A stretch of 64,000 bases of DNA from Auricularia sp. M13. Taxonomy: Eukaryota; Basidiomycota; Agaricomycetes; Auriculariales; Auriculariaceae. Made by a program: the position numbers and the translations under genes. Under the pieces are notes generated by a model that saw only the letters and a program-made list of their open reading frames with translations, was not told the DNA's origin and did not search any database. The stretch covers positions 3,782,001 through 3,846,000 of the forward strand of contig CM073198.1 of assembly GCA_037042915.1 (NCBI GenBank), given 5' to 3'. Shown here one piece after another: positions 46,213-57,514 of the stretch; the first letter of the stretch is position 1, and every line of letters starts with the position of its first letter.

Positions 46213-47311
46213 TTGAAGGCTTTGAAGCCTTCACTTCGCGATCTGCCCGAATGCTGGCATGTCTTCTCTGGGAAACAGGAGTTTCCGCATCCTGCCTCTT
46301 GCCTTCTCACCTTCGTCATCCTACTCTCTGTCCGGCCTAGTACCGCCGGCAAGCGGTCTGCAGACTCGTCAACTTCCGATCTTGCTTTTCCCAGCGGCAA
46401 CAACATTTTCAATCATTCCCCGAATGCCCCTTTCAGCATCAACATGGCCGAGTACAACAATGCTGCTGCTCAGTGCTATAAGCGTCCGTGGGAAATCAAG
46501 GACTTTCCAGAAACGGGCCTGCATCTCAAGATGAACGTAGAGCGGTATGGTCGCAAAGCCGTGGAGGAGATGTCGATTTTGGGCTTTGCCTTGCGCGGCG
46601 TGTACTCGTTCGTCATGTGCGACAACGGGACGCGCGCGTTTCTGCGCGCCCACCCGGTATTCAATGCGGAACTGCACACCGAGCCGCACGTGTCCGCGTT
46701 TCCTTTTGAGCTCGTGGACTTCCCGGGGCGTGGCAAGGGACTCGTCGCGGCGCGTCTCATCAAGAAGGGCGAGTGCATCCTGCGCGAACCACCCCTGATC
46801 ATGCATAGTTCTCCCTTCCACGCGGATGTCGTCAACATCTTCTAGCAGGTGACGGAACACATGCATCCCCGCGCACGCAAAGCGTTGGACGCACTGCACA
46901 ACTGTCACGCCGACGATCCTCCCGATGCGTTTTCTGGAGGCGGCCCTCGTTTTGGGAAAGTGCGCACCAACTGCTTTCAGGCGACTATGCCAGCCATGCC
47001 TACGAACCTGGTGCAGTGCGCAACGTTCGAAATTATGTCGCGCATCAATCATCGCTGCGCGGCAAACGTCTGCTTCGGTTGGAACTTGTGAGTCGCAGCA
47101 TCCTCTGTGACCCGTGTCGCATGTTGACCGTCATGACAGTACTGACTTCCAGGGCACAATCTCAGCAAAGAGGGACATCCAGTCTGGAGAAGAACTGACT
47201 CCGACTTACTTGGGCAACGACGAGTTGGACTCACCGAGGGAAGCTCGCAGGGCGGAACTCTTCAGGATGTACAGGTTCCATTGCACTTGTCTGAGATGCT
47301 GTCCAGTGTAA
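46213..47311 (+). pseudogene. SET-domain protein, tandem paralogue 5, broken
   Basis: Clear homology begins at SDLAFPSGNNIFNHSPNAPF and runs through FPFELVDFPGRGKGLVAARL. The codon at 46843-46845 is TAG where paralogue 3 has CAG (context VNIF-stop-QVTEHMHPRA), a single C-to-T change. After it the frame continues through SRINHRCAAN (the conserved Ser is Arg) to a normal splice near 47090 and a final exon with GEELTPTYLG and CTCLRC, ending at 47309-47311. The first exon with the ETLAALE leader is missing; the region 45975-46212 does not contain it. Missing exon, nonsense codon and altered active-site Ser together mark a pseudogene. Confidence 0.85.
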
Positions 47312-47851
47312 AGCGACGAATGCTGCTCGAGTTGTCCAATAAATAGGTCGTCGATACGTGGACAATTGCAAGCACTCACCTACTAGTGGGGAAATTGAGA
47401 ATACCTATTCCAGTCAACGTGGTAGCCGTGAGGTGTGCGACAGTCAGGGTCGATGAATGAGGTGCACGCAGCAGAGCCCGCCATGAGTGACGCGGCAGAG
47501 GCAGAGGGGGGAAACAAATTGGTTGCAGTATTGTAGAGAACAGGAGTGAACGACAGTCCATGCAGACGAGAGCGAGTAAGCGAGCGATAAGGTGGACGAT
47601 GGAGACGTGTGAGAGAGCCGGGAATGAGAGAGGGAAAGGACACACCAGTTCCCACCGACGTACAAGTACTGACAGACGCAAACAAAGAATGATGGGGAGG
47701 ATAGGGCATAAGAAATAAATGCAGCCAAACAGACAACACCAGGTCGGAAGCGAGATGAAGCACAGTGGGAATCGGAGAGCGAGAGCGAGATGTGGACGAG
47801 ATATAAAAAAAGAAGCAACTGCGAATGGGAAAGGTGCACTATGTTCAATGT

Positions 47852-50800
47852 TCACGACGTTGCCTTCCAGGCGACGAACGCCCGCAACGTTCGGCTGAGC
47901 TTGAGCGGCGACGGCGGCAGCGGAACCGGCGCCTGGCTTTTGGACGGATCCTGCGCGTTCCGGCGCGCGTTGGCTTGCTGCTGGATGTAACTCTCCCAGA
48001 GCGCGACGCTTTCGTCGAAAGCTTTGCGCTCGGCCGGCGGAGGGTGATCCTTGGGAGCTTGCCAGTTCAGTCTGCTTGCCAAGGAAGTAGCAAGTGAGAT
48101 ATGGTCGTGCATATCCCTGTGATGGTGTCGTGCATAAGCAACGCGGACGCGCTGAAGTGAATATTTAACGCACATTTCAAAGCGGTCAATGAGCCGCTCG
48201 AGCTCAGCGCGAGTCATCAGCCTCGCCTGACCGCGAGGCGTATAAATCGCCGGCATCTCGCGTGTCATCTCCCCCGGTGGGCCCACGGGAGCAGGCGCGT
48301 TGGAAGCGCCACTTCCCGAGCTCGCAGCGGAGGCAGCAGCGGACACGCTCGCGGACGAGGTCAAGTGCATCGAGCTCGGTGCAGCACCGTTCGACGCGTC
48401 CTTGCCGGGGTTGGCGATGCCCGCCCAGGCGCCAACGACGACGCTCTGGCTGAGCGTCGCAAACGACGAACCATGGCGGTCCGACCACCGCTTCGTGCCA
48501 TGAGCGCCGGGCGGCAGCAGCTCGTCCGTCACGTTGGCCGACGGTCGGCCGATGGGGTCGTCGGTTGCCTTGCCGTTCTTGACCATCCAGTCCCACATGG
48601 CCTCCATGCACGCGCGCACCTCCGCCACGCGCAGCGACAGGTGCAGCGGCAGCGTGCCGGGGTCGAAGTTCCATGTCGTGTTGGGCAGCGTGTGCGAGCG
48701 CGCGAGCTTGCTGCCCGCCGCGCCGGCAACCGGATATGGCTGCGTTGCAAATGGCGACGATGGTGTCGAGCTCGACGCGGGCGAGACGGGGATGGCGAGT
48801 TTCGGCGCTGTGGGCTTTGCCGAAGCGGTGTTGCTCGGCGGATGCACAGGACTCGTGGCAGTCGGAGAGACCGAGACGTGCGTACTGCCATACGTCGTCG
48901 TTGGCAGCGGTGGCGGCGCGGATGCCGCAGCAGAAGTCGAGGCTGTCGGCGCAACATTCGGCGGGGGCGTCTTAGAGATGGATGCCGCGCGCAACCGCGG
49001 CGGGATAGCGCTCGCTACATTCGCCTCAACCGACTCGTTGCGCGCGGGCGCAATTCGCCCGGAGCGCGAGCGCGACAACTCGCGGCGAGTAGTCACCGGC
49101 GAACTGGGCGCCGTATCGCCCTTCGTCGAATCAGACTTGGATGTTGTGTCGCTCCGCGTTGGCTTAGCCGCCGTGTACGGCGGGAACGCAATGTGGACAG
49201 GGGCGTGCGATCTATCGCGGTTTAGGTTGTGCGGCCAGATATGATGGATCCCACAGATCCGCCGACTCACCGCACATCGACAAAATGCATGACAAGCATG
49301 CTGTTGAGTAGAGACAGCACTTCGAGATTGATCCACCGGTCGGAATGCATGCCGTTGTAGATGCTCTCGAGCTCGGAGTGATCATGGGGGTTCACGAGCG
49401 GCTTGCCGTGCGAGTTGCCGTTCGCAGTCGTGGCGATTGAACTAGAAGTAAGACGACAGTAAGTTTTGAAAAATCGCTGTATTACCACGAGGAGACTCGC
49501 CTTGTGCTCAAGCGCTTATTGGAGGAAGCCGTATCAGGTCGCGCAATGCGCGACGGCCCAGCAACGGCGGGACTCGCCAGGTCGTGCGGCATTGGAAAGT
49601 CGGCGGACCCGGGGAAGATTAAGTCTTCCTCGACAATCTGACCGGAGATTAGTAACAGTGCCAACTGTAAACAGGACAGAGTTGAGAGCGTGGGATCCGT
49701 ACCTCGAAAGCACCACCTTTCTTGAGCACGCGAGTGATTTCCTGAAAGATATCACCGCAATCTATCAGCAACTCTGTTGTCACCTATGCGCTGAGCAACG
49801 CACCTCGAGTAGGTAGTCCCACTGAGGATAGGGAGACGAAAAAGGACATGATTAGCATTCAATTCAGTCATCGATAGATTGCCGAGAGACTGGCGCCGAA
49901 GGAAGCCGGGTGTAACGTATAATCCCGGCACGCTCAAGCGCATGGTTCGACATGTTTGACACACCTTGGTTTCCGGCACGCCACGTGCTATCCTCCGGAC
50001 GTGCCTGTCGATTGAGACAGCTGTCAGGCACTGGCAGTATGACCTGGGGAAGACAGGAACGCACACAAAGTCGAACTCTTCATCGTCGAATGGAAGGCGT
50101 TCAAGGCTGCACGGTTGCAGGGAAAATAAGCGTCAGGGTAAGAGATGGCGACGACGATCAGAAGCACGACGAACAAGTTTGCTTGGACCCATTTTACACG
50201 TGGTGCGATGTCTGAGCCAAGGAGGTGCAAGTCCGGCTGGAGGGGCACGATATCGAGGCCTGAACGTTGCGCACAGAGATGGAGCTAGTGAGCGAGATTG
50301 ATAGGGGTTGATGGCAGCGCGGTGCTCACCCACGAATCGCGTATCCTGTGCACAAGAGAGAGAGACGTCACGCGTCAACAACCGTGAAATTTCTGTGCAA
50401 CCCTACACACCTTCCAGAGCCGCGCACAGTCCATGACCCATGTGCCTGTGCCTGCACAGAGCGCATTAGCGTACAGCAGTCGCGGCAGCAATCCGGGAGT
50501 GCTCACCGCATCCCAAGTCCAGACTTGAAAGCCGGGATGGCATGTACGTTAGAGACCGTAACCGGGCGTCTGTGGGCGAGACGTACACTTTCTTGGGAGG
50601 AGTTTTGAAGTCGTGCCAGGTGACGCTGCCGCAGAGCTCGCGGAAGAACTCGTTCTCCCAGACATCGCTAGCGGGTGTAAAAATTGTGCTAGGCCAAAAG
50701 CGGGAATTAGCAGCTCACTGGTCGAGCACGGCGCGGTCGTAGTTGCGCGGGTACGGGAGGTCGGCGGGGGGACAGCGGACGCCGCTTCGTTTCATGAAGG

Positions 50801-51212
50801 CCGAGTCCCGTTGCGAGGAGGAGTTGGAGGAGCGAGACTGGCGGAGTTGGACCAGCCCGTCGCCGTCGGCTGTCGACGGCCGGCTCTTGCGCTCCTGCAT
50901 TGCGAGCGCGACGAGCGGTATGGGCAACGGCACGCTCGGCGCGCCCGCGCCAGGCCCGTGCTGGTGCTGGTGCTGGTGCTGGTCCGCGGTCATGCTGCGG
51001 CGCGGGTCGCGCGCCGGGCGCAGCGGCAGGCCTGAGGGCATCGTCGACTCGTGCGGCAGCTCCCTGCTCTTGTTGAGCGCGAGCAGGCTGAGAGCGAGCG
51101 AGCTGGTGCGGCGGCGCGACTTTCCGGGCGGCGACGGGGTTGAAGGATCAGTCGCGCCTGGCGGAGTCGAAGCCGGCATGACCGCTGGAAAGGGGGATCG
51201 GAGCGGGTCCAT
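47852..51212 (-). CDS. SAM-dependent methyltransferase with long disordered ends
   Basis: A multi-exon gene of about ten exons. Exon 1 (from 51212) is Ser/Pro/His-rich with a (QH)n run and ends DLPYPRNYDRAVLDQ. Next exons give ENEFFRELCGSVTWHDFKTP, motif I LDLGCG (about 50507-50524), VPLQPDLHLLGSDIAPRVKW, a piece ending DDEEFDFV, HVRRIARGVPETK and EIVEEDLIFPG. Then HDHSELESIYNGMHSDRWIN and LSLLNSMLVMHFVDVR lead to the last exon (49211-47852), which is mostly Ser/Pro/Ala-rich but retains WNFDPGTLPLHLSLRVAEVR and a C-terminal helical part. The class I methyltransferase core is clear; the substrate is not. Similar proteins with the same core occur across mushrooms, as I recall. Several small exons between 49500 and 50600 were not placed exactly. 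Confidence 0.8.
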
Positions 51213-52345
51213 CGAAGGACCTGCCCCAGTCTAAGCCTACTATGCTCTCGCACAGAAGGGGAGCGACAGCGACAGACGGGCGCAAAAGGCAAACGCAAAT
51301 CCGCCTGGCCACAAATATACAGCCTCAGCAATTTCGATAATCTCTCACACATCATCCCTGGCTCAATATACTCCCCGGCTCCTTCCTCCGCTCCTCCACT
51401 GACCCGTCCATCGTTAGCCATCTCTGTCAACTCATCGATTGCAGCTCAGTGTTTGCTTCATTCGACCTTTCCAACTGTCTGCGGAGCGTCACTCGAGTCT
51501 CTCCGGCTAGCTCGACGGTTTCCCGACCGGTCAGCCGAGGCCCGGCCGACATTTGCTTTTTCCGTTCCTTGATGCACCAGCTCACTCGCCGAATCCAGCG
51601 CACTTGGCTTGCCCAGCGCTCTCATTGCTCTGGCTGCGTGTGTTCTGGCAGCTCGACGCCACCAAAACTAACCGACGCAGTGTAATTTCCCCGCAACGCT
51701 TCGGCGCGCTTCGCGGCAGCCTGATCGATGATGAAGGTGTCAAAGTTTATTCGGTCGTGAATTCGAAGACGTACAACGTCGTATTTGGTCCATGTGATAA
51801 TCTCTCGCGCTCTCAACCATGTCCCGATGCTTCGTCACTTCCGCGCGCGGGAATGGAGCTGCATCCCGCACGCGCTGGCCTGCCTGCACAGGACACCAAC
51901 ACCCGCCTTTCCGTTGTTTTCCTATGACCTCCGACTTTGGCCGGCAGCCGTTTGTGACGACTTGGAACTGTTTCAACTGGCAGCTGCGTGTGACTCTGTT
52001 CTCGGTGCGGCATACCTCTGGGGACTCGAACGATGGCTGCATCTCCGTTTGCAATTCTCCAGGTTCCCAAATAGTTCCACGCTTCCCCGCTTTCAAGCTT
52101 CGTGTTGATGCTCCGATGGGGAACCGAGCTTTCGCCTTGAGACTCTGGCAACCCGCGTCTGCACGCCTCGCTGTCCCTCGGCAGAGCCAAATTCTCGCCT
52201 TTTGCAACTGCTCTAGAGATGTCCACGACAACGAACGTAGCCATACAACATGGAACTGTAGCAACAGAGTGACGCCTACAGCAAGAGAGAAGATTTGAAC
52301 AAGAAAACCGAGATGTCCACGAGACGGAGCCACAGCCATTCAATA
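51213..52345. other. Intergenic region
   Basis: Upstream region of the methyltransferase plus about 0.9 kb in which I see only unremarkable overlapping frames on both strands. Nothing supportable. Confidence 0.35.
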
Positions 52346-53022
52346 GGGGGTTTCACGGTAGCGTTTCTGGGCCGTTTCTACGCCATTTCTAACGGCGTTT
52401 TGTTTGTCCATTTCTGCAAAAACGGGACCCCGGAACACACGAAACAGTACCGGAAACGGCCTAGAAACGGCTTTTGCAGAAACGGCTTCAAGTTGTTTCT
52501 GTGGTCGTTTTTTGTACATTTCCATTTTTCCCTTGCGTGCGGTCCGCGGTTACTGGTGCCCCAGCGGCAAAGCCTCAGAGTTCCCACGCTGTAGACCCGC
52601 CGTAAAGCTGTTCCGCTCCTCGTGACGCAGCAAAGAACCAGGCTGAAGGTCCCCTATGGTACATATATTGGTACATAAGCTCTAAAGCACCCTATGCTAT
52701 AGTTTTCTCACTCTATTCGTCTTTGCCCTGCTAAATACTATCTGTACAAATCATAGAAGAACTCGGGATATGTCTATATAACTATTCAAGCCTTCGGAAC
52801 AAGTTCATCGACATAGATAGGGGCCTGGAGGGGAGTAGGGACTCGTTCTCGGGATGGGGAAAAAGACATCAAAACTGACCGTAAAATGGATTTCTGGAGG
52901 GGGGTTTCACAGTTCAGGTCGTTTTTGATGCCTTTTCTCAGCTCGAAATGGCCGTAAAATGACTCCAGAAACGGCATCAAAACGGCCCAGAAACGGCCTG
53001 AAAAGCCTACCGTGAAACCCCC
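52346..53022. mobile_element. MITE, 677 bp, TA target duplication
   Basis: A perfect 16-nt terminal inverted repeat GGGGGTTTCACGGTAG is flanked by TA on both sides (52344-52345, 53023-53024), as in Tc1/mariner-type and some PIF-type insertions. Subterminal GGCCGTTTC words recur at both ends. A third copy of the terminus (GGGGGGTTTCACAG, near 52899) lies inside, so a 125-bp inner unit 52899-53022 could itself be a mini-element or a nested deletion form. No transposase gene. Confidence 0.78.
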
Positions 53023-53294
53023 TAATACCGACAAAATGACAGTCCCTTTCCAGAGGGTATGGTCCCCAGACAGCCTCACTCCCGGATTTGTTGTTGGCAA
53101 TCGAGCCACAGCGCAGAACGAGGTATTTTGTAAACCACCGCAAGACGACGACCAGCGCAAGGCTACCTTGTAGTGAAGAACACCGACCTGGTGTCAAACA
53201 CTACAAGATAGCTTCGAGATGCGCGTCTTCCTGTTGCCCACAAAATCCCATGGTCCATCCTGTGGCACTCTCATGCAACCGACTCGCCAGTCCG

Positions 53295-53299
53295 GTGCC
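53295..53299. repeat. Left 5-bp target duplication of the LTR element
   Basis: GTGCC, repeated at 57515-57519 directly after the right LTR. Confidence 0.85.
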
Positions 53300-53779
53300 T
53301 GTTGCGGTCTTCGTCGGGTCCCTCCTCCCCCGCTGTTTCATTTCGCCGTCCCGTGGCCCTCGCACCTCGTCCGGGCGCCCAAACTCCTTGCGCCCGGCCC
53401 CGCGGCCCTTTCGTCGGCGCGTCCAAGTGGTCTCTCCGCTCGGCGAGTACCTCGGTCTCTTCCCAGGAGAAGGGTAATATGACGGGATGTTTCTGGTTTG
53501 GTTGGGCTCTATTTATCCCGGGTTTCCTGTCTCGCCGACGACGCCCCGGCGGTCTCTTTCGGCCTGATCTGTGGCGCCCGCGTGACAACCGGTCGGTGGC
53601 GCAATTGGTCCGCGGGGCCCCTCGGCCTTGCTTTCGTAGTATATATATCTGGGCCGTCGCCCCTCTTGTACCTTAGGTTTGGTCTGGTCTATCATACCGC
53701 TTATCCGCGCCTCTCTCTCCCCACTCATCCCTTCCCCTCGGGCGTCGTCTCGGAGAGTGATATAGCAGTCACCGTGACA
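53300..53779 (+). repeat. Left LTR
   Basis: 480 bp. Against the right LTR I find two substitutions (GTGGCGCCC versus GTGGCACCC; TTGCTTTCG versus TTGCTTCCG). Confidence 0.9.
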
Positions 53780-54454
53780 TAAGACCAAACCTACCCTCCC
53801 TCCCGACGCTCGAGATCCCCATACCCCTTACTCACCACCCTTCCAATCCGGGCGAACCGTTCGGTCGGCGTTGCTCGGTCCAGGAAGGAATCCGACCCCT
53901 CGGACCGGCTAGGAGACCCCTCGCGTCGACGAGGACCCGTCGCGACCGCCGCGCCCACTCATCGGCCCACCAGGACCCTGCAGGACCCACCCTCCGGACG
54001 CCGAGCCTTGCCCACTGGCCTTCTGGTCAGGCACTCAGCCAACGAGGACCCCTCCAGACCCATACGGTCGTCAAATCCGAAAGCTCATTCCATCACCGGC
54101 TCCTGATCTCTCCTCTTCATCAGAGCCCGGTCATCCGCGGCGAGACCACCCCCCCCCACAAGCCCTACTCGCCGAACGCGCCCGCTGCGCGTCCCCACCC
54201 CTCGGTCAACCCCTAAACCTCCCACGGCCGACCCCTCTCTCCAGAACCTCACCCTCCGCGCATCCCGAGAGCACGTTCCCCCCGTGGTGCGCGCGGCGCA
54301 TTCACATCATCTTCCTCGGATCGTGACCCCCATCATCCCCACGCATCAACGCTTACGACACATACACCATATAATCCGGATCGGCCGCCAGACCGACGCC
54401 TCTTTCCCCCCTTTTCCCCGACACGCCCCTTTGTTCGGACCGAACGCTCACAAA
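53780..54454. other. Leader of the LTR element
   Basis: About 0.7 kb of CCC/ACC-rich sequence between the left LTR and the chromodomain ORF, with no coding signal. An upstream in-frame ATG at 54284 would extend the ORF by 57 residues of low quality. Confidence 0.4.
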
Positions 54455-55300
54455 ATGTCCCAGTACGACGAGACCATAGTTAACCCTCAATACATACCGG
54501 CGGCAGTCCTGGACCACCGCGTACACCGAGGAGTTCCTCAGTATCTCGTCCAATGGATGGGCTTTCCCCCCGAGGACGCTAGCTGGCAACTGGCCGCCGA
54601 CCTGGACGGAACCGGACTCGTGGAGGAGTACCACGCCGAACCACCGGAGCCAAATGAGGACCAAGGCGCCGCACAGGACCTGGACCAGGATGCGGACATG
54701 GACCTCGGCGAGGACTTTGGCGACGGATCCCAAGAGCTGTTCGGCGAATCACCCATCAGCACCGGCGAGTCACCTCTCGCCGCCGACGAGTCGCCCGAGC
54801 TTGAGGACGCGCGCCCGGCCACACCTCCGCTGGGGCTCATCCCCCTTCGCGCTCGTATCCGGTCGCCGGACCCGGACGACACCCGGCTCGACATCTCCAT
54901 GCTCGTGGCCCCTCCCCAACCGTTCTTCTGGATGCTAGACCGCTTCACTCACTACGGCCGCTTCACTGCCCCGAGACATCTCCCGCTCGATGTCTCGCGT
55001 TACTGGGTACTCCCGACCGTCGTGCGCAATGACCGAGGCCGACGGGCTCGCACCGAGCTAGTGGTCTTCTCGTTCCCACCTCGCCTCGGCCCTCATCTCC
55101 TCACGTCGCCTACGACGGAACGAGCCCTCCAGGTTGTTCGGCTTACGGCGTGCCTTGTCTGGGACGTCCCGCGAATATCGTTCCACGTACGCCGACGACG
55201 CCCTGGTCCTGCGGATCGCGTCCCCCGGCCCGGCCCACCGTCTTTGAACGCTCCGGACGGTCGCCCCTGCCTTGTACAGCAGCACGCTTTGCGAAGCTGA
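54455..55300 (+). CDS. Chromodomain protein encoded by the LTR element
   Basis: 281 residues from MSQYDETIVNPQYIPAAVLD. Residues ~14-62 form a chromodomain: AAVLDHRVHRGVPQYLVQWM, then GFPPEDASWQLAADL and a final helix ending VEEYHAE. It matches the chromodomains found at the C-terminus of chromovirus integrases. An acidic stretch with repeated ESP words follows (FGESPISTGESPLAADESPE), then a basic Arg/Pro-rich region (PRLGPHLL, HVRRRRPGPAD). No integrase core is attached. The likely role is binding of methylated histone tails, which could direct integration or control expression; this is inference. Confidence 0.75.
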   Translation: MSQYDETIVNPQYIPAAVLDHRVHRGVPQYLVQWMGFPPEDASWQLAADLDGTGLVEEYHAEPPEPNEDQGAAQDLDQDADMDLGEDFGDGSQELFGESPISTGESPLAADESPELEDARPATPPLGLIPLRARIRSPDPDDTRLDISMLVAPPQPFFWMLDRFTHYGRFTAPRHLPLDVSRYWVLPTVVRNDRGRRARTELVVFSFPPRLGPHLLTSPTTERALQVVRLTACLVWDVPRISFHVRRRRPGPADRVPRPGPPSLNAPDGRPCLVQQHALRS

Positions 55301-55543
55301 AACCGCCCTTCTTTGTCGATATCTATTGGCGTACAGGTGACGCCACCCGTCGTTCCCTCCCCCTCGGCGACCGTGCCCAAAATCGGACCCTACCTCGGTC
55401 GGACGCTGCTTCGGTCGGATGCTCTCCACAGTCACGGTCCCGGTCGTTTCTCATACCCCGTATTTATGCTCGTCTTTCCGCCTCTCTATTTACATATTTT
55501 ACGAGCCTCCACACCACTACCCAAATCGTACCCAGACACGGTC

Positions 55544-56807
55544 TTACTCCTCCATGGGTTGGCCCGCATCGACCGACTTCTCCCCTATCACGGACGCATC
55601 CCGACCCTCGGACCGTTGGACGCGTGGCAGGAATCCGGACCCGGACCCAGACGCCTCCATCGACGCAAAGCTGGGTGTCGGACGCACATCCCCCGGCACT
55701 ACCACGCCAAGAAGGGCCAGGTCGGCGCCGAAGTCAGCAAGCACGCCGACAGGACCAGCCGGCGCCTCCGCCTCCACGCCCGCGGCGCCAGGGGAAGTCG
55801 GCGCGTCGGTGGGCGACCTCCCCGCCTCGTCCTCCACCGCTCGGCCGTCATTGGAGTCGGTATCGCGCTCGCTCCCGCCCGGCGACACGAGGCGCACCGC
55901 CTTATGGGCACGCCGGTCATCGACGAGCTCTTGCGTCCACTTGCGAAGGTCGCGCCTCAACGCCGAGACGGACAGCTGGAACCCCTGGACGATGCGGTCG
56001 CCCAGGACCTCGAGGTCGGCCATGGTGGCTGTCCCCGGCGACCGAAGCCTTCGGCGTGTGCGCGACCGCGCCACGGACGCGCCGACGGTGTCCACCACGT
56101 CGTCCTGGTCCGGATCGTCCCCGTCGTCGCCGTCCACGTCAGCGTCCTGTCGCGCCCTCTTGCGCGATGTGCCCGACCGGCCGACACTGTGAGAACACCC
56201 CACGCGGGTCCGGTGGCAACGAGCACAGGCAGTCGCCGACCCGGACACTTGTCGAAAACACGGCCGGCCGGAGCGCTCGCACTGCTCACAAGGCTGGACC
56301 CGGGCGAAGGATGTCAGCGCAGGATACACCCCGGAGCAAGAGGACCTTTTGACCAAGACGTACCGTGTTAAAAGGAGGCCCGACCGCGTCCTTCTCCTCG
56401 TCGCCGGTCCCTCGCGCGCCGACGTCCGAAGGCCGCTTCGACCCAGACGCGACCGCTCCCGATGGGCCCTTGCCCTTCGTGGTCGAGGAGGTCGTTCCCG
56501 TGCGGCGAACCCCTTCCACCTTCGGCACTACGGGGAGCGAGGCTGCTGTCATGCCGAGGAGAGACGCCGCCGTCTCCAGATTGCGGGTCGCGGCGTTGCG
56601 CCGGCGCATCTCGGCGTCAATGGCCTCCAACCGCTGGCCCGCAGACGCAAGCACCGTCCGCGCCTTCTCCTCCTCCGCGTCCGCGGCGTAGTGCCCGAAG
56701 TTCAGTTGGCGCTGGATGGAGGCATGCAGCGTGAACACCCGCTCCCTGAGGTCCCGAAGTTCGCCGAGAGGCTTCGCAGTCAGTCCGTCGGCGGCGGTGG
56801 GCGTCAT
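55544..56807 (-). CDS. Antisense zinc-binding protein inside the LTR element, two exons
   Basis: Exon 1 is 56807-56364 and exon 2 is 56293-55544; the 70-nt intron has GTACGT, GCTGAC and GTCCAG and is in phase, giving 397 residues. Exon 1 has a coiled-coil-like part (LGELRDLRERVFTLHASIQR and EEEKARTVLASAGQRLEAID). Exon 2 opens with two Cys clusters, PCEQCERSGRPCF and ACARCHRTRVGCS, each C-x2-C-x6-C, then a basic RKRARQDAD and an acidic run. The fold looks like a zinc-binding DNA- or RNA-binding domain. Because the intron is on the strand opposite to the element's RNA, it would not be spliced out during retrotransposition, so the gene can travel with its intron. Confidence 0.72.
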
Positions 56808-57021
56808 AGGATATCGGACGGTGACGGGAAGCGGGGAGGCGAAGAGCGAGAAGTACCGCGGTTCGTGTACGGCGACAGCCGAGCCTTTCGCGGCATCTGA
56901 CGCTTAGAGTTTGATCCCGCGGCGGATGGAGCTCGGCCCGGCCACGCTATGGTCCGTCTCCCCACGCCCGATCTAACCCGCACCTCCCCTGGCCATTCCC
57001 CCCCTCGGCCACTGGACGGCT

Positions 57022-57031
57022 AGAAGGGGGG
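57022..57031 (+). other. Polypurine tract of the LTR element
   Basis: AGAAGGGGGG a few bases upstream of the right LTR at 57035; it would prime plus-strand DNA synthesis. Confidence 0.65.
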
Positions 57032-57034
57032 TTA

Positions 57035-57514
57035 TGTTGCGGTCTTCGTCGGGTCCCTCCTCCCCCGCTGTTTCATTTCGCCGTCCCGTGGCCCTCGCAC
57101 CTCGTCCGGGCGCCCAAACTCCTTGCGCCCGGCCCCGCGGCCCTTTCGTCGGCGCGTCCAAGTGGTCTCTCCGCTCGGCGAGTACCTCGGTCTCTTCCCA
57201 GGAGAAGGGTAATATGACGGGATGTTTCTGGTTTGGTTGGGCTCTATTTATCCCGGGTTTCCTGTCTCGCCGACGACGCCCCGGCGGTCTCTTTCGGCCT
57301 GATCTGTGGCACCCGCGTGACAACCGGTCGGTGGCGCAATTGGTCCGCGGGGCCCCTCGGCCTTGCTTCCGTAGTATATATATCTGGGCCGTCGCCCCTC
57401 TTGTACCTTAGGTTTGGTCTGGTCTATCATACCGCTTATCCGCGCCTCTCTCTCCCCACTCATCCCTTCCCCTCGGGCGTCGTCTCGGAGAGTGATATAG
57501 CAGTCACCGTGACA
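57035..57514 (+). repeat. Right LTR
   Basis: 480 bp, TG...CA, followed by the target duplication GTGCC at 57515-57519. Confidence 0.9.

Larger units (their letters stand above)
53300..57514 (+). mobile_element. Non-autonomous LTR retrotransposon, 4.2 kb
   Basis: Two 480-bp direct repeats start TGTTGCGG and end GTGACA (TG...CA), with 5-bp target duplications GTGCC. The purine tract AGAAGGGGGG lies at 57022-57031, just before the right LTR. A standard primer-binding site is not evident after 53779. Inside there is no gag, protease, RT or integrase. The internal 3.25 kb instead has a chromodomain ORF on the sense strand (54455-55300) and a two-exon zinc-binding gene on the antisense strand (56807-55544). 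It must rely on enzymes from another element, plausibly a chromodomain-bearing Gypsy (chromovirus). Confidence 0.9.

Noticed and set aside
51449-52339. Several 100-200 codon frames on both strands
   Set aside because: Mutually overlapping, with no motif, membrane span or splice structure that would favour any of them.
55150-56371. Long plus-strand frames opposite the antisense zinc-binding gene
   Set aside because: Arg/Pro-rich shadow frames; the minus strand has the Cys clusters and a well-formed intron.
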